NCBI GenBank assembly: GCA_001969505.1
Contig: LSSK01000011.1
Location: forward strand, 1 to 64,000
Length of the DNA stretch: 64,000 bases
Direction: 5' to 3'
Source of the DNA: Zancudomyces culisetae
Taxonomy: Eukaryota; Kickxellomycota; Harpellomycetes; Harpellales; Legeriomycetaceae
How positions within the stretch are numbered: the first letter of the stretch is position 1; each line of letters begins with the position of its first letter. Below the pieces are notes generated by a model that saw only the letters and a program-made list of their open reading frames with translations, was not told the DNA's origin and searched no databases. Both the position numbers and the translations under genes were made by a program. This document shows, piece after piece, positions 22,067-32,168 of the stretch.

Positions 22067-22313
22067 TGTTAATCTAGTCTTGAGAGATGCTTTGCTACTG
22101 ATAATACTACTCTCATTTCTTGTTTTGATGAAATATTCTGTTCTCTATTTGGGGAACAATGAGACAGGTAAGATTTTTTTTTTGCTCTTTTAAGAAAATC
22201 CAAAACACTTGTTCTTTCGTTGTCGCGAAAAGGATGCTAGATGATCTTTAATTTCTAAGATGATAGAATACATCACGTTCGAAAATAAAAATAAAAATAA
22301 AAATAAAAATAAA
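22067..22313 (+). repeat. Left copy of a 247-bp perfect direct repeat flanking a gap
   Basis: The block begins TGTTAATCTAGTC after a run of 13 C and ends in an (AAAAT)n microsatellite that runs into the N gap. It is repeated base for base at 22554-22800. The pair most likely reflects two overlapping contig ends that were scaffolded instead of merged. Confidence 0.9.
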
Positions 22314-22539
22314 NNNNNNNNNNNNNNNNNNNNNNNNNNNNNNNNNNNNNNNNNNNNNNNNNNNNNNNNNNNNNNNNNNNNNNNNNNNNNNNNNNNNNNN
22401 NNNNNNNNNNNNNNNNNNNNNNNNNNNNNNNNNNNNNNNNNNNNNNNNNNNNNNNNNNNNNNNNNNNNNNNNNNNNNNNNNNNNNNNNNNNNNNNNNNNN
22501 NNNNNNNNNNNNNNNNNNNNNNNNNNNNNNNNNNNNNNN
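22314..22539. other. Assembly gap (226 N)
   Basis: Unknown bases. The left contig stops in an (AAAAT)n run and the right one starts in a poly-C run, both hard to sequence. Because the flanks duplicate each other, the true gap may be zero or negative in length. Confidence 0.95.
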
Positions 22540-22553
22540 CCCCCCCCCCCCCC

Positions 22554-22800
22554 TGTTAATCTAGTCTTGAGAGATGCTTTGCTACTGATAATACTACTCT
22601 CATTTCTTGTTTTGATGAAATATTCTGTTCTCTATTTGGGGAACAATGAGACAGGTAAGATTTTTTTTTTGCTCTTTTAAGAAAATCCAAAACACTTGTT
22701 CTTTCGTTGTCGCGAAAAGGATGCTAGATGATCTTTAATTTCTAAGATGATAGAATACATCACGTTCGAAAATAAAAATAAAAATAAAAATAAAAATAAA
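22554..22800 (+). repeat. Right copy of the 247-bp perfect direct repeat
   Basis: This copy is identical to 22067-22313, including a ten-T run and the terminal (AAAAT)n. It is preceded by 14 C instead of 13. It then continues into unique sequence (CAAGTAACTAG), which would be the real continuation of the chromosome if the two copies are one locus. Confidence 0.9.
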
Positions 22801-23364
22801 CAAGTAACTAGATAAACTTGAGTTAAAGCTATCAGAGTTTTCATAAAGCATATTTGAAACGTGAGTGCACTAAACAGTTATATAGAGACTAGTGAATAAC
22901 CAGCACTATGTTTGAGGAAAAATCAGTTAGAAAATAACAGCTTTAGTTTTGAAAATATTAGAGGTAATATTGGAGCAAAATAATAGGCTACGTGACGCTG
23001 TATTCGTGTGTCTGCATCTAGTTGACGAGCCTGGCCTGGCATAAGTAATCATCGCTCAAGTCAGACTTAGAGCATAATAGTACAGGTATTGAAGAGATTT
23101 GTTTAGGAGTTTAGATGGGTATCAGCAAAGTCGGCAAAGTGACTTCGAGCAAGCTCGATATTTAATTTGACCATTGCTACTTCTATAAATTTTAGTACAT
23201 ATTGGATATAAATATGGTTAAAATTGAAGAATAGAGATAATCTACACACACACACACACACACATTCACACAACTATATATATATGTATATGTACTTGTA
23301 TATACAGGTATACAAACAAGTTGAATATTCAATTTAGACATTAAAAAAAAGTAAATGCTTTTTC

Positions 23365-24786
23365 TTATGCTGTTGTACGGTTTACAACTAGTAGCTCTGA
23401 CACCACAGTAGTGAAGAGAAAAAAAAATAATCTGCGTACCTATATCTGTGTCTTGAAGCACAACCAAAATGTAGGTGGACTTGGTAAATGGCTCAAGAAA
23501 AATAGAGAATTCACCGTTTTTTATATGAACACTTTCAAAAGGAGCGCGAAGTGCACTACATGCCTGCCTGTAGCATTTTATGGATTCGCTAATTTTAACA
23601 TACTTTTCGTGAAGACCTTCTGAATCATTCTCTGTAATATTCTCCTGGTTACGGGTGTGGGAAACTACGAGAAATGTTGATCTTTCAAACATTACAACTT
23701 CAACCGCTCCGCTTGATGCACAAAACCCCTGTAATTTGCTGTCTATTATTTCGATATTGGGTACTAGTTTATATGCAATTCTAGACCAAGCCTATATTTA
23801 TATTAAATATGCTGTATTAGGTATGTTTTTCGGTATTTTATAGAGTTGTTAATATAATGGAGTTTTGGAGGTATTGGAGTAATTGGGGCATATATGTGTA
23901 CAATTAAAATAATAAAGGATATTCACCCTATATAGTGTATAATTCCATATTGTTGTTGCAAAATATTCAGCCCTGAAAGGTTTGGTTAGGGGTTCTAATT
24001 CTGCCTTGTATTTCTCCAAAATGACACTCTGTAACTCTGGTTTTACTAGATCTATTTTATGGATCAGGCAGAATATCTTTGCTGTCGGAGAACATTCCAA
24101 GAGAGACGTTAGACATTGTTTATAATATCGAAATTCGCTTTCTTGGTCTCTACTCTCAATATCAAACACATAAATCAACACTTCGACATCTGAGAACACA
24201 ATATCTTTTTGTTCGTTGATATAATCGTTCATAAATCGAGTCTGCCTAATGTAAATATTTTGAAAAATATGGAATGTTTGGCTCAATTTTATTTTAATAT
24301 AGAATTAGATTTCAAGGATTAAATATTCTTACCCTCCACAATCCCAGATGTTTAGGTTTAAATCTCCGATAAAATGAACAGTGGAATGTTCAATCTCCAC
24401 TATGAATTAAAGTTTGGTTTTTTAAAAAAAATTGATCGGAATGAAGCAAAAGTAGTAAAAATATACTTTAATATATGCGACAAAAACAGAACAAACATAT
24501 AAAGTAGGATTGCCAAGTATATTTTGGAATTCTTGTGTATTTGCTTACTTGTTGCTCCCAATCTACGGGTTTCTGCAGCGGGGAGATTTGAAAATATAAT
24601 CGCTCTCATTGACGTCTTGCCAGCTCCACCCTTACCCATCAAAAGGATCTAGAGGTGTTCGAGAAAAAAAATACAAGAATGGTGTTAGTAAAAAAATAAA
24701 ATATAAAAATTCTGGAATTGTACTGAGGAACAAAGCGACAGGATGCTATTTTATATCACACGAGGAATCCTTACCTTTTTTCGCAT
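23365..24786 (-). CDS. GTR1: Rag-family small GTPase, RagA/Gtr1-like, six exons
   Basis: I propose exons 24775-24786 (12 nt), 24549-24648, 24333-24399, 23927-24245, 23440-23791 and 23365-23396, giving 293 residues. The start MRKK joins to [20 protein letters not shown], whose P-loop GKGGAGKT and following RRLGAT are diagnostic of Gtr1/RagA. Exon 3 gives NIWDCGGQ (switch II). Exon 4 gives [13 protein letters not shown] and CLIHKIDLV, the HKxD guanine motif peculiar to Rag proteins. Exon 5 encodes TFLVVSHT in the roadblock-type C-terminal half. Rag A-type GTPases pair with Gtr2/RagC on the vacuole or lysosome and activate TORC1 when amino acids are present. The last exon is weakly defined and ends about 15 residues short of the family norm. 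Exons 1-5 are well supported. Confidence 0.87.
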
Positions 24787-27700
24787 GTTTTCTAATTCTT
24801 TGTTCCTGTTCTAGTTGTGCAAAATTTTTGTATTATTGTGCTGAGTGTTTAGATGGTATTTTTTCTATTTTTAGTATAGACCACTATATATTATTTTTCA
24901 TACATTAAGTGTAAATTGAAGATAAAATACCCTCTATAACTACGTTTTTTTTTATTGGAAATTTTATCAGAGATACGAGAATAGGTGTTAATTTATTTGA
25001 AGCTTGTTTGTGATCACTTTTACACGCTGTTGATACAAAATTCAAATTTCAAAGAGAGATATTGAGAGTAGAACAATGAGGGAATTTAACTAGAAACAAT
25101 AATATTTAAAGTTCCCGATTTATTTATTTATTTAAAGATTTATAACCACTTTTGATAAATGCGTGGTGAATATTAGGAGTTTCTAGAGGGAAGAGAAATT
25201 ATTGATTATGTAGTGATTAAATAGAATTGTTTTTTTTGGTAGTTTGTTGTAATTGATGACATATCCATAATGTACTATATGAAAGAAGTGGTTTATCTGT
25301 ATGAACAGCTATAGTTTAAAGCTTATTCAGATAAAAATTATTGATGTGAAAAAGAGGAAGTAGTGAACTTTGAACGATATATAAACATTTGCCTTTATCT
25401 GTCAAGTATATTACTTTTGCCCCAAATTTAGATTTCTCGGTACTGAAAAAGCTTTCAATAGTTTTACACAACTGGGTTCTTGAGCTTGATCAGAATTTTT
25501 GATTATTGTAAATAAATTGAAGGGTATAATGCTAATGAAATAAAAATTGGCTGTATCCCAACCTTGAACATGATTTTGAATGTTAATAGAGAAGCGAGGT
25601 GGTGAAATAAATATCGGCAGTGCGGCTTTTGGTTGTTTTTCGCTAACTTAAATGTAAATAGGAATTAGAAGGATGAGTTTGATTAATTCATATCAATGCT
25701 TTGACTATGTAATGAGATCCAAACTAAGGGGAGTCTGGTGGTATTTCTATCCAGTATCATTGCTATAATGACTATCAGTTCAGTTAGAAAGTACAGAATA
25801 AGTTTATTTATTTTAATGTGGTTTAAGTAATTATATATTACGGGTTGGCATTCAAATGGACACCATCTTTACAATGAGAAAATACTGAAAACTTTTTGTA
25901 TTTGTTGTAATTTATTTAACTTGACACATCTTGTTAAAATAAACAATTATAATATAAATAATTTGATTAACAACACACACACATATATATGTGTTTATAT
26001 ATACGCATAATTAAGCCTAAGGCTTAAATCTGTAGTTGGAGATCAAAATAACAGGTTAATAACAAACTATATGTTAATAATATCTGTTCAAGGAGTAAAA
26101 AAAAATCCAATGTTAGTATGGGATTAAAAATATTTTCTAGCCACCAAGAAAGTTTAGACCAGCCGCAAATAGTAATAGGATTAATTGTATTGAAGCGATA
26201 TCAGTTTGTATTAATGATCATATAGGAGTGTATCTGAAAAGAAGTGATGTGGACATAGTAGAGGATGAGAACTCTGGTAGGTTAATAAACTTAAATTTTG
26301 CGTAGTGGGTTATTCTGATGTTTTGGTATGTTGGAATAAAGGATTGGATTTTGAAGTATTCTACATAATGACTATAAGACACTAGCAAATAGTAGACCTG
26401 TAAATGTGTAGGATTGATAAGCCACACTAATTTGCCATTAATAGGTGATGGGTGCTACTGGTATAATAGATCAAATAAGATTGAAATCTTAAATATTGAA
26501 TTTTTTTATTACAAAGAAATGGGAAATCCCAGTGAGTGATTGAATTATGGTTTATGATCTGTCAAAGAAAAGGAACTTGAACATGTGAGATTGTTGACCA
26601 TAACTGAGAACCAAAAAAAGAGTGGCAAATGGATTTGTTCGCTAAATTTCAAGCTTTTCTAATAAGAAAAATGAAAAAATGCTTGAAAAATGAGGAGGTG
26701 TGGAAATGAGGGAAAATGGAAAAAATGGAAAAAACAGAGAAATGGTAAAATGGAAAAATGGAAAAATGGATTTGGGGAATTGGAATGAAATGAAGAAATA
26801 AAAATGGGTTAAATTTGGTTTGAAATAGCGGGGGCTGACCATTTAAGGAACACATTTACAAAATTTTAAGAATAATAGAATTGGTTGTATAGAAAGTTTT
26901 ATTTTTAGTTATTTGTTTACAATGAAACTCATAAATATGTTCATTTTTGTGAATATGTGTTCCGCATCAACAAAGTGGACATAAATTTGAAGCAGCATAT
27001 GTGTGAGTACACACAGGCATTAATATGAATACCACAACTGAAGTTCTCTCTGCCATCTTTGGTGGTAGTGGAGAAAAAAAGCAGGGTTAATAGGTTAATG
27101 GGTTAATAGGTTAGCAATGGGGATATGAAAAAAAAATTTCCTGCTAATCTTAGATGAACTAGCCAAAACACCAAAGTCTGCCAAGTGAGTAAAGAGATGC
27201 AAAAGGTTATATGAAAAGGTTGTTTCCAGAGGCAGAAATTGGTACAAAAAAAAATTTTTTTACGCAGTATTTCAAGATTGGTGGGGATAATGAAATATGC
27301 GGGATTTTATTTTTGAATTATGCAAGATTCAATGAAATTTTTTTTAAAAATCATTTTTTAATATTTTTTTTGAAAGAACAAGTATGTAGAACGAAGAGAT
27401 TATGGCAAAAAAAAAAATAAGCTAGGATATGAACCAAGCAAATAAAATTATTATTTTGTTATGGTATAATGGTAGAGTAAGCATTAGCCTAGTTTGGATG
27501 AAAAAAAAAGTGGAGGAGCTGCAATGGGGGAGGGGAGGACATACTTGCAAATGTAAATGGTCAAATTAAAAGACGAAAACCAAGATATTATCTAATGAGA
27601 ACAACAAACTAAAACAACATGACGAGGATAAAAAAATTTGCAACCAGACCGAAACTCTCAAAATATAGGACAATGAGATGTCAAAATGATTGCATAAACG

Positions 27701-28233
27701 TTTTTATTTACGTAAATGGGCGTTAATTTTAGTCATAGGAAACATAAACGAACCTAGAAAGCAATAGAAGCAAAGAATGGGATAATAAGTGTTAATCATT
27801 AGAAAATCTGAAATGCAAACAGCATTGAAAAAAAAATTTTTTTATTAAAAAAATGAGTGTGCAATAATGCTATTGGATAGATGAGAGTGATCAATTCAAA
27901 AAAAAATTTTTTCAATTCAAACAGAGAGGGGGGTAAAGGAAAAAAAATTCTACAAGTTTGATATAAAAGAAAAAAAAACATCATTGAAGGAAATTTAGGC
28001 ATTTTAAAATTTTTTGGCTTGCTTTCGTAAATTCTAATAGTAGAAAAGTAATGTAAGTAAAATAAGCGATATAGATAGTATATGGATGTGTATCAGAGGG
28101 AGGGAGTTTGAAGGGCTCTGTTGGAAGTGGAGGAGCGAGAGCCAGTGCAATGGTTTTTTTTGTTTTTAAAAAGGCGGTTTTTGGGATATTCAACTAACAG
28201 ACTTGTTTGTTTTTTTTACTTTGTATAGATAAA
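24787..28233. other. 3.4-kb gene-poor AT-rich region ending in the eEF1A promoter
   Basis: No supported coding frame was found. It includes low-complexity minus-strand frames of Phe/Pro type near 26642-26855, which come from A/G-rich sequence. The last part carries a strong 3' splice signal: CAACTAAC at 28191, a T-rich tract, and TATAG ending at 28228. This sits just before the eEF1A ATG and marks a 5' UTR intron. A GTAAGT near 28051 is one possible donor. Confidence 0.45.
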
Positions 28234-29598
28234 ATGGGTAAAGAGAAAGAGAGACTTAACGTTGTAGTCATTGGACACGTCGATTCAGGAAAGTCCACCA
28301 CTACCGGACACTTGATCTACAAGTGCGGTGGTATTGACAAGCGTACTATTGAGAAATTCGAAAAGGAAGCCAATGAAATGGGAAAGGGATCATTCAAATA
28401 CGCATGGGTATTGGACAAGCTTAAGGCTGAGCGTGAAAGAGGTATCACCATTGATATCGCTTTGTGGAAGTTCGAGACCCCAAGATACGTTGTCACTGTC
28501 ATTGATGCCCCAGGACATCGTGACTTTATCAAGAACATGATTACAGGTACATCACAAGCTGATTGTGCTATCCTCATCATTGCCGGAGGTGTTGGTGAGT
28601 TCGAAGCTGGTATTTCCAAGGACGGACAAACCCGTGAGCACGCACTTCTTGCCTTCACTCTTGGTGTAAGACAACTTATTGTTGCCGTCAACAAGATGGA
28701 TACCACCAACTACAGCGAAGCCCGTTTCACTGAAATCACCAAGGAAGTATGCAACTTCATCAAGAAGGTCGGATACAATCCAAAGGCTGTGCCAATGGTA
28801 CCAATCTCAGGATTCCACGGTGATAACATGATTGAGGCCACCACAAACATGCCATGGTACAAGGGATGGACCAAGGAGACTAAAGCCGGAAACGCCAAGG
28901 GTATGACTCTTCTTGACGCCATTGATGCCGTTGAGCCACCAGTCCGCCCAAGCGACAAGCCACTCCGTCTTCCATTGCAAGATGTGTACAAGATCGGTGG
29001 TATTGGTACAGTTCCAGTCGGTCGTATTGAAACCGGTATTCTCAAGGCCGGTATGGTTGTCACCTTTGCCCCAACTGGTGTAACCACTGAAGTCAAATCC
29101 GTAGAAATGCATCACGAAGTTTTGTCCCAAGGTAACCCAGGAGACAACGTTGGTTTCAACGTCAAGAACGTCTCAGTCAAGGACATCCGTCGTGGTAACG
29201 TCTGTGGTGACTCCAAGAACGACCCACCAAAGGAGGCTGGTAACTTCACTGCTCAAGTTATTGTCCTTAACCATCCTGGACAAATCTCCAACGGATACTG
29301 CCCAGTGTTGGATTGTCACACTGCCCACATTTCATGCAAGTTCACTCAAATCAAGGAAAAGATGGATCGTCGTTCCGGAAAGACCCTTGAAGCCGAGCCA
29401 AAATTCATCAAGTCTGGTGATGCCGCTATGGTTGTCTTGACTCCATCCAAGCCAATGTGTGTTGAGACTTTCTCAGAATACCCACCATTGGGTCGTTTTG
29501 CTGTCCGTGATATGAGACAAACCGTTGCCGTAGGTGTAATCAAGGCTGTTGAGAAGGTTGACAAGGCCACCAAGGCTGCCAAGGGTGGAAAGAAATAA
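28234..29598 (+). CDS. TEF1: Translation elongation factor 1-alpha (eEF1A)
   Basis: The 454-residue protein is a complete eEF1A. The P-loop GHVDSGKS is at residues 14-21, DAPGHRDF near 91, NKMD near 153, and the segment [14 protein letters not shown] is the insertion shared by animals and fungi. It brings aminoacyl-tRNA to the ribosomal A site in a GTP-dependent way. I start at ATG 28234 ([12 protein letters not shown]). The frame is open nine codons upstream, but that part is the 5' UTR, probably spliced at 28228. Codon choice is strongly biased to C- or G-ending codons such as AAG, ACC and GCC, unlike neighbouring genes, which fits very high expression. The coding sequence has no intron. 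Confidence 0.98.
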   Translation: MGKEKERLNVVVIGHVDSGKSTTTGHLIYKCGGIDKRTIEKFEKEANEMGKGSFKYAWVLDKLKAERERGITIDIALWKFETPRYVVTVIDAPGHRDFIKNMITGTSQADCAILIIAGGVGEFEAGISKDGQTREHALLAFTLGVRQLIVAVNKMDTTNYSEARFTEITKEVCNFIKKVGYNPKAVPMVPISGFHGDNMIEATTNMPWYKGWTKETKAGNAKGMTLLDAIDAVEPPVRPSDKPLRLPLQDVYKIGGIGTVPVGRIETGILKAGMVVTFAPTGVTTEVKSVEMHHEVLSQGNPGDNVGFNVKNVSVKDIRRGNVCGDSKNDPPKEAGNFTAQVIVLNHPGQISNGYCPVLDCHTAHISCKFTQIKEKMDRRSGKTLEAEPKFIKSGDAAMVVLTPSKPMCVETFSEYPPLGRFAVRDMRQTVAVGVIKAVEKVDKATKAAKGGKK

Positions 29599-30157
29599 GC
29601 AATTTACATTTATTAGTTAACATAATATTATAAGGCGTAAATAGTTTATTTTTATATCTACAATAAAGTTTTTTCTTTAAATCAAGTCACACAATTCGAG
29701 TTGTAAATATTGTTTTGGATTTGGGATGGGATGTGAGGGATGTAGTTGACAGGATGTAATTTTTTGTGTTTTACCAGAGTTTGGTGGCGTTGTTGTATTA
29801 GATTTTGCTTTGATGGTATTTGATTTGGCATATAGCACCATTTTTCAATGAACTAATTTTGTTGTTTCTTTTTGTTCAAGCTGTTTAATTTATATTTTTT
29901 TAGTTTTTTAGTTTTTTATTTTTTAATTTTTTGCTTACGTATTTTGGTTTCAAATTCAGTAATTAACACTATTAACAAAATTAAATCTAATACAAAAATT
30001 AATGTAAATATAACATTAAAAATTAATTGTTTATTTTCGTAGTTAGAAATAAAAAAATATTTTTGGTTCACAGACCTTGGTTTTGATTTCATTCCATAAA
30101 AAGAAAACATAGAAATTAAACATATATAAACAGAATCCAAATAATTGGCAAAACAGG
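29599..30157. other. Spacer between eEF1A and RPN5
   Basis: The first part is the eEF1A 3' UTR, with an AATAAA-like signal (CAATAAAG) near 29660. The rest is T-rich sequence and the RPN5 promoter. I see no gene. Confidence 0.5.
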
Positions 30158-31730
30158 ATGGAAGTTGAAAGCTACACCAGCACTCCCAAGATGGAGCGAA
30201 GTTACGAAAAAGATGCAGATGCCGCTCTGATTTCTGCTGAGGAATTGCTAAGGGTATTATATACTTTAGTTTTGTACCCCATTGAGCTCATATTATATAT
30301 ACACTTATATTTACACGTATTAATACCAACAAACATACAATAGAATGGTGATATCCAAGGTGCTGTTGAGAAATTGTCAGTAGTCGAAAAGAAATCTAGA
30401 AAGGCAAGTCAGCTAACATCAATACTTGATTCCATTTCTTTTTACAACACCAATACATATTTTATATTGAATCACGCCCCAAACCTCTTGAATTCTATCA
30501 ATTTCTAAATATATAAATATGTATCAACTTTAACAGAGCTCAGATATCGCATCAAACAAAAGGATTATAATAAGAGTAATCGAAATGTTATTTGAGGCAG
30601 GAGATTGGGAGAAACTCCAGGATCAACTAAAAACATTCTCAAAAAGCACAGGTGCCTTGGAAGCCTCGATCTTGGAGATGGTTAAAAGAGCATACAGCTA
30701 CCTCGAGCGAACACCAAATGAAGGGATTAAACAAGAGTATATTGTCTCGCTGAGAGAGATAACAGAAGGTAAAATATATGTGGAGGCAGAAAGAGCAAAG
30801 TTAACAAAAATGTTGAGCGAAATAAAAGAAGGACAAGGAAAAGTGGGGGAGGCATGTGACATAATGCTTGAAGATCAGATCGAGACATTTGGAAGTCTCA
30901 ACAAGAGAGAAAAGACAGAGTTTATCTTGGAGCAGCTCAGGCTATGTATGGCTAAAGGTGACTACGAGCGCGCAGTAATTGTTTCAAGAAAAATCAATGT
31001 TAGTTATTTTAAAACACCAAATACTGGCGACCTAAAACTACGATACTACTATTTGATGATCCAGTACGGAATCCACGAAGAGCAATATCTTGAAGTATGC
31101 AAGCATTACTACAATGTCTTTGAAACCGACGAAATTAAACTCGACAACAAGTGGGTAGTTGTAGTACAACACATGGTTGTTTATGCAATCTTGGCCTCAT
31201 ACTCTAATGAACAAGTAGATCTGCTCAATCGCATCAAACAACTGTCCTCTGAACTGGAGAAGCTTCCTATATATTCCAACCTCCTCAAACTTTTTACCAC
31301 CCAAAAACTCATTTCATGGGACAAATTTTCTACCGACTTCTTGCATACTCTAGTCCAATCCGACGTATTCTCCGAGCAAACCGAGGGTGGAAAAATCAGA
31401 TCAACCAGACTACACAACTGCGTTGTCGAGCACAACATCAGAGTCATTGCCTCCTACTACTCAAAAATCACTCTCACTAGGCTTTCTCAGCTCATTGGTT
31501 TGGATATAGATCAGGCTGAGGAAAAAGTCTGTCATTTGGTTGTAACCAAGGTCATTTATGCTAGAATCGACCGTCCAAGCAAGATAGTCTCCTTTTTGCA
31601 ACCCAAATCCGTTGACCAGGAGCTTAATGAATGGGTTTCCGATGTCAACTCCCTACTTATGTTGGTGGAAAAGACTTCCCATCTAATTGATAAAGAGGGG
31701 ATCGTCACATCCATCACTCGTACCCTTTAG
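30158..31730 (+). CDS. RPN5: 26S proteasome regulatory subunit Rpn5 (PSMD12)
   Basis: I propose exons 30158-30253, 30344-30403 and 30537-31730, giving 449 residues, the same size as yeast Rpn5 (445) and human PSMD12 (456). The joined start EELLRNGDIQGAVEKLSVVE, then KKSRKSSDIASNKRIIIRVI, follows the family closely. The helical-repeat middle includes LEDQIETFGSLNKREKTEFI. The C-terminal PCI region has LSQLIGLDIDQAEEKVCHLV, followed by VIYARIDRPSKIVSF. Rpn5 is a lid scaffold of the proteasome and also touches the deubiquitinase module. Intron 1 is GT-AG. Intron 2 starts with GCAAGT and is a GC-AG intron with otherwise perfect donor consensus. All junctions are phase 0. Confidence 0.95.
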
Positions 31731-32168
31731 CTTAATATTTTATTTTACCATTCTCTTTTCCATTTTTCTACATTTTTATGTTGTAACTATTTCTTTCTAA
31801 TAAATGCAATTTTATACTTCTTGTTAAAATGATTACTGGAACTCAAAGTCAAGCAGTCTAATGTTCCCATACTCTCCCTCTTCCCTCCTTATTCTCTAAC
31901 TCTGTAATCCCCCGCCGCCACTTTCACACCCACAATTTTACTTATTTCATCATAATATTTACCCAATCTTTTTTTTTAAATCCCAACTTAGTAGTAAATA
32001 TACAATTAGATTCATTATTAATATTTGATATTCATCTATACATCTTTACATTTATTCATTTATTTTAAAAACTATACTATATGTCATTTATGTCGTATTT
32101 ACAATAAACAAAATATGGAATAAAATAATCCATTTTTAAACAATATCTTCTATCATTTACAACAAGCT
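31731..32168. other. Convergent 3' spacer
   Basis: This spacer holds the 3' ends of RPN5 and the cysteine-module protein. It is AT-rich with an AATAAA-type signal just after the RPN5 stop (near 31799). No gene is seen. Confidence 0.55.

Larger units (their letters stand above)
20906..23364. other. 2.5-kb region with assembly gap, no supported gene
   Basis: This is AT-rich sequence between the divergently placed Vid24-family start and the Gtr1 3' end. It includes the duplicated block and gap described separately, an (AC)n run at about 23244-23264 and a TATATATG stretch after it. I see no gene. Confidence 0.45.

Noticed and set aside
26642-26855. Phe/Pro/Ser-rich minus frames
   Set aside because: They come from a GGAAAAATGGAAAAATGG-type low-complexity stretch; two frames are open at once, as expected from the repeat.
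27460-27490. tRNA-like A box (TGGTATAATGG)
   Set aside because: There is no B box, acceptor pairing or T arm at the right distance.
28207-28233. Nine extra N-terminal codons on eEF1A
   Set aside because: They lie in a T-rich tract ending in a splice acceptor and do not belong to the protein, which starts MGKEK.
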